Shown: piece by piece, positions 1-8,167 of the stretch
Numbering within the stretch: position 1 is the stretch's first letter
Layout of the letters: each line of letters begins with the position of its first letter
DNA from: CAVSLM01 sp963728895
GTDB taxonomy: Bacteria > Pseudomonadota > Gammaproteobacteria > JBBQDK01
DNA: 64,000 nt
Reading direction: 5' to 3'
NCBI GenBank assembly: GCA_963728895.1
Contig: CAVSLM010000011.1
Span: forward strand, 301,822-365,821
Translations under genes and position numbers: made by a program
Notes under the pieces: model-generated
What the model was told of the DNA's origin: nothing
Database searches by the model: none
The model's input: the letters and a program-made list of their open reading frames with translations, nothing else

Positions 1-269
1 GTGTAGGTGCCGTCGGCCGCGCTGGTGGACTGCATGTAGATCATGCCCTCGACACCGTTCACCCGTTCCTCGATCGGAGTGGCGACGGTGGCGGCGATGA
101 TCTGGGCGCTGGCGCCGGGATAGCGGGTCTGCACCTGGACGATGGGCGGCGTGATCTCCGGATACTGCGACACCGGAAGGCCGTAAAGCGCCACCGCGCC
201 GATCAGCACGATGATGATGGCAATGACGTTGGACAGGACCGGTCGTTCGATGAAGAATTTCGAGAACAA
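1..269 (-). CDS. RND multidrug efflux permease (AcrB/MexB type), N-terminal fragment
   Basis: This is the first ~89 codons of an inner-membrane resistance-nodulation-division pump; the rest lies beyond the window edge. The translation begins with the family-typical FSKFFIERPVLSNVIAIII, giving the first transmembrane helix at about residues 9-28. It continues with YPEITPPIVQVQTRYPGAS, the start of the periplasmic porter domain. I chose the TTG at 269-267 as start because an in-frame stop lies just upstream and the N-terminus then aligns with AcrB-like proteins. It follows the adaptor gene after ~19 nt, forming the usual adaptor-pump operon; no outer-membrane channel gene is visible here. Substrate cannot be told. 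Confidence 0.9.
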   Translation of the reverse strand, partial: MFSKFFIERPVLSNVIAIIIVLIGAVALYGLPVSQYPEITPPIVQVQTRYPGASAQIIAATVATPIEERVNGVEGMIYMQSTSAADGTY

Positions 270-288
270 CGGCTTGGTCCTGGCTCAG

Positions 289-1503
289 CTAGTGGGACCC
301 GGACCTTGACGCGGGCGCCGCCGCCCCGGCGCCGGGAGACGGACCCGCCGCGGCGGCATCCTTGTGCGTCACGGCGACCTTCGTCCCGGGCGTTGCGCGC
401 TGCAGGCCTTCGACCACCACCCAGTCGTCCGGCCTGAGACCCTTGGTGATGACGCGCATGCCATCGACCAGGACGCCGGTCCCGACGGCACGTTGCTCGA
501 CGATGTCGTCGGCGCCGATCACCAGCGCGTAGCTGCCTCCCTGATCCACGCCGAGGGCACGATTGCTCACCAGCAGCGCATGCTCGTCGCGCCCGACGGG
601 CACGTGCACGCGCACGAATGCGCCCGGAAGAAGAACGTGATCGGCATTGGGAAACACGGCCCGGACCTGCAGCGTGCCGGTGGATGGGTCGATGCCGGTG
701 TCGATGAAATCGAGTGTGCCCTCATGCGGGTAACCTTCGTCGGTCTGCAATCCCACATAGACCGGCACCTTCTTGACCTCGGCGGGACCGAGGCTGCGCT
801 CGCGCATCATGGCATGGATACGCAGCACGGTGGGCTCGTCCACGTTGAAATAGACATAGATGGGCTGGAGCTGCTCGATCGTCGCCAGCTTCGTAGGCGA
901 GGGGGCGCCGACCAGATTTCCCACGTCCACCAGGTGGCGGCCCATGCGGCCTGCGAAAGGCGCCGTGACCCTGGTGTAGCCCAGGTTGATCTTGGCGATT
1001 TCGATATTGGCTTTGGCCTGATCGACCGCGGCGGAAGCGGAGTTGCGCTGGGCCAGCGATTTATCGAGATCGGACTGGGAGGTGGCGCGCGTCTTCACGA
1101 GGCGCAGTTGCCGCTCGTATTCCGCGCTTTCGAGGGTCAGCTGCGCCTGCTGCTGCGCAAGGGTCGCCTCGGCCAAATGGACATTGGCTTCGTAGGGGGC
1201 CGGCTCGATCACGAACAGCAGGTCATCCTTGTCGACGATGCTGCCGTCCGTGAAATTGACCGACTCCAGGTAGCCGGCCGCCCGCGCGACCAGATCGACA
1301 GAGGCCACTGCGCTTGCCGACCCGATCAGGTCCAGAAAATCGGTCACGGGCTTGACGATGGGGTGGGTGGCCGTCACCGGCGGGGCCGGCGGCGGGGTGT
1401 AGTCGTTACTCTCCCCCCCGCATCCCGAAAGCAACGGCAGGATGACGAGCATCGCGGCGGCAAGGAGCCGTGGGTACGGAACAGGGGCGGTTTCCCTCTT
1501 CAT
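289..1503 (-). CDS. RND efflux periplasmic adaptor (membrane fusion protein) lipoprotein
   Basis: 404 residues, AcrA/MexA family. It links the inner-membrane pump encoded immediately downstream to an outer-membrane channel. The N-terminus is a lipoprotein signal with lipobox LSGC (acylated Cys28). Residues ~60-100 form the first half of the lipoyl/barrel-sandwich domain. About 105-165 is a Gln/Ala-rich helical hairpin (LAEATLAQQQAQLTLESAEY), followed by the second lipoyl half with the family-typical GYTRVTAPFAGRMG, then beta-barrel and membrane-proximal domains. The last ~25 residues are a low-complexity Ala/Pro/Gly tail. It is first in a two-gene minus-strand operon. No regulator gene is adjacent. 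Confidence 0.93.
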   Translation of the reverse strand: MKRETAPVPYPRLLAAAMLVILPLLSGCGGESNDYTPPPAPPVTATHPIVKPVTDFLDLIGSASAVASVDLVARAAGYLESVNFTDGSIVDKDDLLFVIEPAPYEANVHLAEATLAQQQAQLTLESAEYERQLRLVKTRATSQSDLDKSLAQRNSASAAVDQAKANIEIAKINLGYTRVTAPFAGRMGRHLVDVGNLVGAPSPTKLATIEQLQPIYVYFNVDEPTVLRIHAMMRERSLGPAEVKKVPVYVGLQTDEGYPHEGTLDFIDTGIDPSTGTLQVRAVFPNADHVLLPGAFVRVHVPVGRDEHALLVSNRALGVDQGGSYALVIGADDIVEQRAVGTGVLVDGMRVITKGLRPDDWVVVEGLQRATPGTKVAVTHKDAAAAGPSPGAGAAAPASRSGSH

Positions 1504-2580
1504 CGGGTGGAGGTTACCAATCTGGCTTGCGGATAGGAACCTTGCGGTGTGGTGCGCTGCGCCCGGATTCAGCCTGGATGGGCCAGGCTACATCCCGCAG
1601 CACGGATACTCTGCTGCATTCTTCAAGAAACGCTTGCCGCCGCAACGATGTGCTCGCGCGCTGGCGAAGCTCCGGTGCTTTACTCGACAAGGACCTGGGG
1701 GGCCACTTGGAAAACGGAATTTGCTCGTGGCTCGTGCCAGGCACGTCCAATCCCCAATCGGCTCACAGGTCGGTCGATCCGGTAACGATCAATGCAGTCT
1801 TGATCGGTTTTTCAAATCGGCCGGACCAGGACGTCCGTCTCACCCGCTCCGCCAACCGACAGCGGGACGTCGATCGGCCGTCATGGGTGGAGGCGGGGCG
1901 GGTGCACCTCGCAGCCCGAGCGATAACCCATCTCTCCACGGCGTCGGCAACATCGCTACGAGACTGCCGTAGGAAGAACGTGAGACGGCTGTGCAACGAC
2001 TTGCGCTTCCATAACGGTAAGGCTGCTTGGGAGATTCTCAACAAGACTGGAGACAACTGTGCAACCACTCTTCGCGAGGGGTGCAGTATGCCGACCCGTG
2101 ACGACCTCGACTCGCTCGATGCCAGCAGCCTGGTCGAGCTCCGCCTGGATCCGAGCCCAGTGGCCAGGTTGAACGTCGCGCATCCGATGCCTATGTGCCA
2201 CGCTGACTCGAGCGGAAGGCGATTCGTGAACGGCCAATGTCTTCCCATACAGGCCAATCACCACTTCGCACGATCGCCTTCCCTCGCCGGCGACTCCAAG
2301 CCGGAAACGGCCTACCCGGTGGCGGTTCCCCTTTGCCCAGCGAATATAGCCACAATTGGGCGCTCCCGCCGGAAACCCGCGCGCCCTCACGGGATACTGA
2401 AGACGACGCAACGGACGGGAATACTCACACAGTTCGTCGCGGCGCTGGCCCACGGGGTGACGGCCGCGCTGGAGGCGGTCGTCGCCATCCGGATTGACGG
2501 GTTCCATCGGAACAAAAGGAGGGGGGCAATATGACGGAGACAAACCTGGTCGCTTGATCACTCGCAGGGAGCGGAGCGCG
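1504..2580. other. ~1.1-kb region with no recognisable gene
   Basis: Open frames exist on both strands, but none has a recognisable domain, a good ribosome-binding site or the strong C/G third-position bias of neighbouring genes. Base composition is visibly more even than in the flanks. It could be a decayed gene or insertion; I see no intact inverted terminal repeats or transposase motif. The promoter of the efflux operon presumably lies near 1504-1600. Confidence 0.5.
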
Positions 2581-2703
2581 CTATCGGCTCTTCTTGATGA
2601 ACATCCGCGTCAGAAAGATCGCCATGCCGATCATGAAAACGATGACCAGCACGGACAGGAGTCCTGCCCAATTTCCGAACAGCAGCTTCATCCACAGTTC
2701 CAT
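2581..2703 (-). CDS. DUF3149-type 40-residue single-span membrane peptide
   Basis: A small ORF starting ATG at 2703 and ending TAG at 2583-2581. It encodes 40 residues beginning MELWMKLLFGNWAGLLSVLV. The pattern is a short amphipathic start (x-LW-x-x-LLFG), one transmembrane helix at about residues 12-33, and a basic C-terminus ending FIKKSR. This matches the DUF3149 family of tiny proteobacterial inner-membrane proteins of unknown role. A GAGG stretch lies ~10 nt upstream of the start. It is downstream of glgP on the same strand but separated from it by a repeat fragment (2743-2767). Family membership is from memory of the motif and would need a profile search. Confidence 0.7.
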   Translation of the reverse strand: MELWMKLLFGNWAGLLSVLVIVFMIGMAIFLTRMFIKKSR

Positions 2704-2742
2704 TTCTCGAACCCTCGTCTATTTGAATGGCGTCGTTCTGGA

Positions 2743-2767
2743 CCGGAAATCTCACCGGCATCCCGGG
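2743..2767. repeat. Repeat family end, copy A (solitary end)
   Basis: CCGGAAATCTCACCGGCATC followed by CCGGG matches the terminal sequence of the 254-bp element at 55202-55455 almost base for base. Only one end is evident here, between glgP and the DUF3149 ORF. It is likely a fragment of a small non-autonomous element or a palindromic intergenic repeat. Confidence 0.6.
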
Positions 2768-2841
2768 CTGTTACTGTGCCTGGCCGGCGCGGGCCAATAC
2801 AAGTAGGGGAACGCTTCGCGCGGGTCCGTGATCCAGGTCAA

Positions 2842-5376
2842 TCAATTCGCAGGTGCGCAGGGCGCGAGGTGCTCTGAGGGCGGCAGGAGCCGGATGGGCA
2901 CGCTGGGGACACGCCAGATGTCGCGGGCGTATTCGCGGATGGTGCGGTCGGAGGAGAATTTTCCCGTGCGCGCCGTGTTCAGTATGGACATTCGGGTCCA
3001 GCGGTCCTGGTCTGCGTAGACGTCGCTGACGCGGTTCTGGCATTCGACGTAGGATGTAAAGTCGGCAAGCACCAGGTAGGGATCGACGTACAACAGTGAG
3101 TCGATCAGCGGCCGGAACAGGTCGGGGTCGCCGCGGGAGAAGTAGCCGTTGTGTACCAGGTCGATGACCTCGCGCAGCAGGGAATCGCTCTGATAGAAGG
3201 TCGAGGGGCGATAGCCGGTGCGTTGCATGGCGGCGACTTCTTCGGCGCTCAGGCCGAACAGGAAAAAATTCTCGGCACCCACTTCGTCGCGGATCTCCAC
3301 GTTCGCGCCATCCAGGGTGCCGATGGTGAGTGCGCCGTTCATGGAGAACTTCATGTTGCCGGTGCCCGATGCCTCCTTGCCCGCGGTGGATATCTGTTCC
3401 GACAGCTCGGCTGCCGGATAGATCCGCTGGCCATTGGTCACGTTGTAGTTGGGCACGAAAACAACCTTGATGTGCTTGCGCGCGTCGGGATCGTGGTTGA
3501 TGACTTCGCCCACGGCCGTAATCAGGCGGATCATGAGCTTGGCCATGCGGTAGCCGGGGGCGGCCTTGCCGCCGAAGATGAATGTGCGCGGCTGCAGATC
3601 GCTCGCCGGCTCACGCTTGATGCGGCAATAGAGCGCGATCACGTGCAGGATGTTGAGGTGCTGGCGTTTGTATTCGTGGATGCGCTTCACCTGGACATCG
3701 AACAGTGAGTCGGGATCGACGTCGATTCCGGTGCGTGTGCGCAGCAGGGCCGCGAATTCCGCCTTGTTGGCCCACTTGACGGCGGACCAGCGTTCGCGGA
3801 AAGCTGCATCCTCGGCGAGGGGCTCGAGCGCCCGCAGCTGCTCGAGGTCGGTGATCCAGCCCTCGCCGATGGCGTCGTTGATCAGCCGGGTGAGCCGCGG
3901 ATTGCTGAGCGCCATCCAGCGTCGCGGGGTGACACCGTTGGTCTTGTTGCTGAATTTCTCCGGCCACAGGGCATGGAAATCCCGGAGCACGTCCCGTCGC
4001 AGCAGCTCCGAGTGCAGTGCGGCGACGCCGTTGATGGCAAAGCTCCCGACGCAGGCGAGGTGCGCCATGCGCACGTGGCGCGAGCCGTTCTCGCCGATCA
4101 GTGACAGGGCGGCGACGCGCTCGTCGTCACCGGGATAGCGCGCACGCACTTCGGCGAGGAAGCGTGTATTGATCTCGTAGATGATCTCGAGGTGACGCGG
4201 AAGCTCGGCGCCGAACAGCTCTACGCCCCAGCGCTCCAGTGCCTCGGGCATGAGGGTGTGATTGGTGTAGGCGAAGGTGCGCGTGGTGATCGCCCAGGCC
4301 TCGTCCCACTCGACCTGGTGCTCGTCGACCAGCAGACGCATCAGCTCGGCAACGGCGATCGCAGGATGAGTGTCGTTGAGCTGTACTGAAAATTTCTCGT
4401 GGAAGCGCTGCACCGGAAGTTGCTGCACGCGCAGAATGCGTAGCATATCCTGCAGTGAGCACGAGACGAAGAAGAACTGCTGTGTGAGGCGCAGGGCCTT
4501 GCCCTGCACCTGTTCATCGTTGGGATAGAGAACCTTGGTCAGGTTCTCCGAGATCACCTTCTGGTTTACAGCGCCGTAGTAGTCCCCGCGGTTGAATATT
4601 GCGAAATCGAAGGACTCCGTTGCCTCGGCCCGCCACAGTCGCAGGGTATTGGCGGTGTTGGTGCGATAGCCGAGGACGGGCGTGTCATAGGGCACGCCCA
4701 CCACCACTCGGGCTGGCACCCAGTGCGCACGCAGCCGCCCCCGCTCGTCCATGTGACGTTCGGTGTAGCCGCCGAGCTTCACCTCGACCGCCCACTCGGG
4801 CCGGACGATTTCCCAGGGATTGCCATTGCGCAGCCACTTGTCGGTCTTCTCGACCTGGCAGCCGTCGACGATCTCCTGAGAAAAGATGCCGAACTCATAG
4901 CGGATACCGTAACCCAGCGAAGGAATCTCCAGCGCCGCCATGGAGTCCAGGAAACACGCAGCGAGACGCCCCAGACCGCCGTTGCCGAGGCCGGGTTCTT
5001 CTTCCTGCGCCAGCAGCTCTTCCAGGCTCAGGCCCAATTCGGCGATGGCCTGTTCCACCGGTTCGTAGATGCCCAGATTGATCAGGTTGTTGCCCAGGTG
5101 CGGTCCCATCAGGAACTCGGCAGACAGGTAGGCGACCGTGCGCGAACCAAGGGCGGTGTAGGTGGCCGCCGTGCTCACCCAGCGCTGCAGCATGCGGTCT
5201 CGTACCAGATAGGCCAGCGCCATGTAGTAGTCGTTGCGCGTCGCCAGCGCGGGGAACTTCGCCTGGACATAGAACAGGCCGTCGAGGAATGACTGTTTCA
5301 GGATTTCCTTGGCGAGCCCGGTACGGTCGCCGTGCACCGGAACTTCGGGAAGCCTGTTTCCGGAATGCATGTCCAT
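2842..5376 (-). CDS. glgP: Glycogen/alpha-glucan phosphorylase
   Basis: 844 residues; cytosolic GT35 enzyme releasing glucose-1-phosphate from glycogen or maltodextrin with pyridoxal phosphate. The family landmarks are all present: an N-terminal region with LGNGGLGRLAACFLDS, the nucleotide/glucan-binding core, and the PLP site EASGTGNMKFSMNG with the Schiff-base lysine at residue 676. E. coli GlgP is 815 residues. I place the start at ATG 5376 (MDMHSGN), preceded by GGCGAGG about 8 nt upstream; an in-frame upstream ATG at 5457 would add 27 residues unlike the family. No other glycogen gene is next to it, so it seems to be transcribed alone. Confidence 0.96.
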   Translation of the reverse strand: MDMHSGNRLPEVPVHGDRTGLAKEILKQSFLDGLFYVQAKFPALATRNDYYMALAYLVRDRMLQRWVSTAATYTALGSRTVAYLSAEFLMGPHLGNNLINLGIYEPVEQAIAELGLSLEELLAQEEEPGLGNGGLGRLAACFLDSMAALEIPSLGYGIRYEFGIFSQEIVDGCQVEKTDKWLRNGNPWEIVRPEWAVEVKLGGYTERHMDERGRLRAHWVPARVVVGVPYDTPVLGYRTNTANTLRLWRAEATESFDFAIFNRGDYYGAVNQKVISENLTKVLYPNDEQVQGKALRLTQQFFFVSCSLQDMLRILRVQQLPVQRFHEKFSVQLNDTHPAIAVAELMRLLVDEHQVEWDEAWAITTRTFAYTNHTLMPEALERWGVELFGAELPRHLEIIYEINTRFLAEVRARYPGDDERVAALSLIGENGSRHVRMAHLACVGSFAINGVAALHSELLRRDVLRDFHALWPEKFSNKTNGVTPRRWMALSNPRLTRLINDAIGEGWITDLEQLRALEPLAEDAAFRERWSAVKWANKAEFAALLRTRTGIDVDPDSLFDVQVKRIHEYKRQHLNILHVIALYCRIKREPASDLQPRTFIFGGKAAPGYRMAKLMIRLITAVGEVINHDPDARKHIKVVFVPNYNVTNGQRIYPAAELSEQISTAGKEASGTGNMKFSMNGALTIGTLDGANVEIRDEVGAENFFLFGLSAEEVAAMQRTGYRPSTFYQSDSLLREVIDLVHNGYFSRGDPDLFRPLIDSLLYVDPYLVLADFTSYVECQNRVSDVYADQDRWTRMSILNTARTGKFSSDRTIREYARDIWRVPSVPIRLLPPSEHLAPCAPAN

Positions 5377-5695
5377 AGGAGATCCTCGCCGCCCGCCGGC
5401 GTCGAGGTTGACGAAGCAAGTTCCATGCTGCGCGCGCCGTTTGCCGGTACGTGCCAAAAAAAGTGCACAGGGTCAATCATATGCTGGGTAGCATGGGATT
5501 TCAGGCGCACAATTCCGTGCACAGTCCCGGTGCGTCGGGCCGCGATCGGTATCGCCCGGTGCGCGATGGGAGACGCAAGTCGTGCTTGCCTGCTGCGGGC
5601 AAGTCCTGGATTCCGCCCGTGCGGCGCGCGAGGATGGCGCATCCTGCGGCCGGTATATGCGGCGATGGGATCGACACACTGGGGGGTGGGCAACC
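5377..5695. other. Intergenic region between divergent glgP and a small ORF
   Basis: About 319 nt that should hold the glgP promoter (minus strand) and that of the downstream plus-strand ORF. I see an A-rich run at 5456-5461 and a TTGACC on the minus strand near 5470, but no convincing -10 partner. No gene is supported here. Confidence 0.4.
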
Positions 5696-5938
5696 GTGAC
5701 CACAGAGCGGCGCAAGGGCGGAAAGCCGATTCCGGACAAGTTGGACGAAGTGCTGAGTCCGATGCAGATGATGGCGCTGCGGCAGATCGAAAGCTTCGGG
5801 TGGCAGCTGCGGTTCGTGCGCCGGCCGTTGTTCCAGACGCCGATCGTCGTAGTGTCGAACGCCGACGGCAGGACCATCGGGATCCTGGAGGAGGACCGTC
5901 GGGTGAACATGAAGCCGGACATTCTGCTGCGCGACTAG
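5696..5938 (+). CDS. Conserved hypothetical protein (80 aa)
   Basis: A small soluble protein of unknown function. Its core LRQIESFGWQLRFVRRPLFQ, then a short beta-rich stretch (PIVVVSNADGRTIGILEED), resembles short hypothetical proteins I recall from Pseudomonas-like and other gammaproteobacteria; I cannot name a domain. There is no signal peptide or membrane span. GTG at 5696 is chosen because a G-rich stretch (GGGGGGTGGG) precedes it; an ATG at 5657 would add 13 residues. The TAG stop coincides with the outer end of repeat copy B. Confidence 0.72.
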   Translation: MTTERRKGGKPIPDKLDEVLSPMQMMALRQIESFGWQLRFVRRPLFQTPIVVVSNADGRTIGILEEDRRVNMKPDILLRD

Positions 5939-5964
5939 ACCGGAAATCTCACCAGCACCCCCGG
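5936..5964. repeat. Repeat family end, copy B (solitary end, flush with a stop codon)
   Basis: TAGACCGGAAATCTCACCAG then CACCCCCGG. It matches the ends of the 254-bp element at 55202-55455. The TAG at its outer edge is the stop codon of the preceding ORF. No matching inverted end is obvious within the following 240 nt. Confidence 0.6.
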
Positions 5965-6182
5965 AGCAGGCGAGAACCCGCCAGAAACCGGATAGGCCGG
6001 CGGCGTGAACACTGCGTCGTCGTTGGGCGATCATGATCTCGCGACGGGGTTTCGAAGCGATATGCATCGGGTTGTATTCCCCTCGCGGCGAACTAGGCTG
6101 AAATTGATGCCTTGGAGGATGCGGGCATATGAACGCACCGCCGCTCGCGGCGGTAACAGGAATCTGGATGAGGAGATTCACC

Positions 6183-7664
6183 ATGAAGCTGAAAAGGACG
6201 TCACTGGTCGCTTCCGCCGTGTTGCTGGCAATTCCACTTTTCGTGACAGCTCAGGACTACAGCGGGTCCAATCCCGACTCCCGGGGATGGCAGCATCAGA
6301 ACAGCGGACAGCAGGGCAACAGTCAGTACGACCAGGGCTACTCGCAAGGCGGCGAGAGCTACTCGCACGGACAGGCAAGCCAGGGGCAGGGCTACGCGGG
6401 ATCGGGCCAGGGCAATGCACAGGGAGGACAGAATTCCCAGAGCCAGGGATACTCCCAGGGACCAGGCAACCAGGGGCGGAGCTACTCCCAGGGCGCCCAA
6501 TACTCGCAGGGCGCGATGGGCCATGGAGCGCAGCCGAGTCAGAATGCCGCGCTGGTTCGCGATGCGCAGCAGGCGCTGCAGCAGCGCGGCTACTATAGCC
6601 AGGGATCCATCGACGGAATTCTCGGCGAGGACACGCGGCAGGCACTGCGCAATTTCCAGCAGTCACAGGGAATACCCGCATCGGGTGATCTCGACCAACG
6701 GACCATTGCTGCATTGAACATCCGGGACCAGCAGCAGGGCGGCGCCCAGAGCAGCTACGGCGGGAGCCAGGGCAGTTACGGCAGCAGCCGGAGCGACCAC
6801 GGTAGCCAGGGCAGGGGCGCAAATCAGAGCAGCTACGGCGCCAGTTCCGGCGCGACCGGCAACGGCCAGGGCTATTATGGGTCGCGTGAGGAAAGCCGCT
6901 TCCAGGGAAGCTCACAGGCACAGGGTGGTATGGGCAACGAAGGCAGCAGCGGTTCGGGCTACGGCGGCAGCGCCCAGAACAACCTCGGCAGTAACCAAAG
7001 CCACGGCAGCAATCAGTCCAGTTCCAACAGCCCCGACGATACCGGCCCGCGCTTCGAGAGCAGTATCGCTGGTGAGCGGAGTCAGCCCACCTACAGCTAC
7101 GGCAGCGACACCCACAGTACCTCCAGCGCCGACCAGAGTTACAGCGGCACCCTGCCGCATTACGGCACCGGCAGCAACGATCAGAACCGCTCGGGCAGCA
7201 GCTTCCACGGCGGCTATGCGCAGCAGGACGCCAGCCAGAGCAACGGCAGCGCGCAGGGCGTCACGAGCCCGGGCGATATCGGCCAGCAGGGTAGCATGAG
7301 TCGGAACGAGCTCGGTCAGCAAAGCGGCATGAGTCAGGGTGACACGAGCCGCAGTGCCATGAGCCAGGATGAGCAGCAGGGCATGCCTTCGCACAACATG
7401 GTCATGCAGGCACAGCAGGCCCTGCAGCAGCGCGGTTTTTACGACCAGGGATCGATCGACGGCATCCTCGGGGAGAACACCCGTCAGGCGCTGCGCAATT
7501 TCCAGGAGTCGCAGGGTCTGTCGCCCACCGGTGACCTCGACCGGCAGACGATGACGGCGCTCAACCTGCAGGTTCAGGGCAGCGGCCAAGGTGCTTCCGG
7601 CGCGGGTGGGTCCTCATACGGTTCCCAGACGGGTGCCGGCCAGTCGAGCGGCGCAGGTCACTAG
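6183..7664 (+). CDS. Secreted Gln/Ser/Gly-rich protein with two peptidoglycan-binding domains
   Basis: 493 residues. Residues 1-23 form a Sec signal peptide (MKLKRTSLVASAVLLAIPLF, probable cleavage after VTA). The rest is very low complexity (Gln, Ser, Gly, Asn, Tyr; many SYG/SQG/GSQ steps) apart from two PG_binding_1 domains at about 122-181 and 402-462. Both domains share QALQQRGxYxQGSIDGILGE and a following RQALRNFQxSQG. They are near-duplicates, so an internal duplication is likely. A role in the cell wall or periplasm is inferred from the domains; there is no catalytic domain. The start at ATG 6183 has GAGGAG upstream; an ATG at 6129 would disrupt the signal peptide. The gene appears monocistronic. 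Confidence 0.85.
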   Translation: MKLKRTSLVASAVLLAIPLFVTAQDYSGSNPDSRGWQHQNSGQQGNSQYDQGYSQGGESYSHGQASQGQGYAGSGQGNAQGGQNSQSQGYSQGPGNQGRSYSQGAQYSQGAMGHGAQPSQNAALVRDAQQALQQRGYYSQGSIDGILGEDTRQALRNFQQSQGIPASGDLDQRTIAALNIRDQQQGGAQSSYGGSQGSYGSSRSDHGSQGRGANQSSYGASSGATGNGQGYYGSREESRFQGSSQAQGGMGNEGSSGSGYGGSAQNNLGSNQSHGSNQSSSNSPDDTGPRFESSIAGERSQPTYSYGSDTHSTSSADQSYSGTLPHYGTGSNDQNRSGSSFHGGYAQQDASQSNGSAQGVTSPGDIGQQGSMSRNELGQQSGMSQGDTSRSAMSQDEQQGMPSHNMVMQAQQALQQRGFYDQGSIDGILGENTRQALRNFQESQGLSPTGDLDRQTMTALNLQVQGSGQGASGAGGSSYGSQTGAGQSSGAGH

Positions 7665-7750
7665 CCCGGATATCTCCTGCACCAACCCGGCCGCCAGGAC
7701 AGCTGCGGATTCCGCCAGCTCCCGTGATGCTGGGGAGATTTCCAGGCTAG
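7661..7750. repeat. Repeat family, short two-ended copy C (~90 bp)
   Basis: Both ends are present as imperfect inverted repeats: CTAGCCCGGATATCTCC at 7661-7677 and GGAGATTTCCAGGCTAG at 7734-7750. The interior shares GGACAGCTGCGGATTCCGCC with the large copy at 55404. The left-end TAG is the stop codon of the upstream secreted-protein gene. This looks like an internally deleted relative of the 254-bp copy. Confidence 0.75.
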
Positions 7751-7840
7751 CGGTTGGCTGATCACAGCAGGCGGACCGCGGGCGCCGGCCTCTGAGAGGG
7801 TTTGCGGTCCCGAGACCGAGCAGGCGCCCGCGCGAAGCGG

Positions 7841-7878
7841 GGTGTTGCCGATGCCGGCAAAATGGCATCGGCAACACC
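7841..7878. promoter_or_regulatory. Perfect 15-bp inverted repeat upstream of a small ORF
   Basis: GGTGTTGCCGATGCC (7841-7855) pairs perfectly with GGCATCGGCAACACC (7864-7878) across an 8-nt loop. No T-run follows on either strand, so it is not a typical intrinsic terminator. It ends 27 nt before the ATG at 7906 and could be an operator or an mRNA structure just before the ribosome-binding site. Function unknown. Confidence 0.5.
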
Positions 7879-7905
7879 GCTCTCCCCAGCGATCGAGGAG
7901 CAGAT

Positions 7906-8133
7906 ATGAGCAAGATCATATTACGTGGCCGGGAAGCCATCGATTACGCCGCAGAGCGTGGAGCAATGCTGCAAAGGGAAGCTGCCACGCCGGGCGAGCC
8001 GAGCCGGAAGATCTCGATGGACGAGGCACGGGAAATCGCACGCATCGAGCCCCAAAGCATTTACGTCGAAGTGGAAGCGACCGCACACCCTTCCGACAGC
8101 ACCCGGGACTCCCCGCTGCGGGACGAACCCTGA
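7906..8133 (+). CDS. Hypothetical protein (75 aa)
   Basis: A short, charged, soluble protein beginning MSKIILRGREAIDYAAERGA; the C-terminal third is Asp/Pro/Ser-rich and probably disordered. I do not recognise a family. Support for being real: a strong ribosome-binding site (GAGGAG seven nt before the ATG) and third-position G/C bias in the first 50 codons. The 15-bp palindrome lies just upstream. The next gene (minus strand) converges on it 34 nt away. Confidence 0.65.
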   Translation: MSKIILRGREAIDYAAERGAMLQREAATPGEPSRKISMDEAREIARIEPQSIYVEVEATAHPSDSTRDSPLRDEP

Positions 8134-8167
8134 AACGTGCTTCCCGCGCCACCCTCATCGGGGGTGA

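Noticed and set aside
1470..2534. 354-codon open frame on the plus strand
   Set aside because: It overlaps the start of the efflux adaptor gene, lacks coding bias and has no recognisable domain.
5442..5456. Sigma54-like TGGCAC...GGCAA on the minus strand upstream of glgP
   Set aside because: The GG-to-GC spacing is 9 rather than the required 10 nt.
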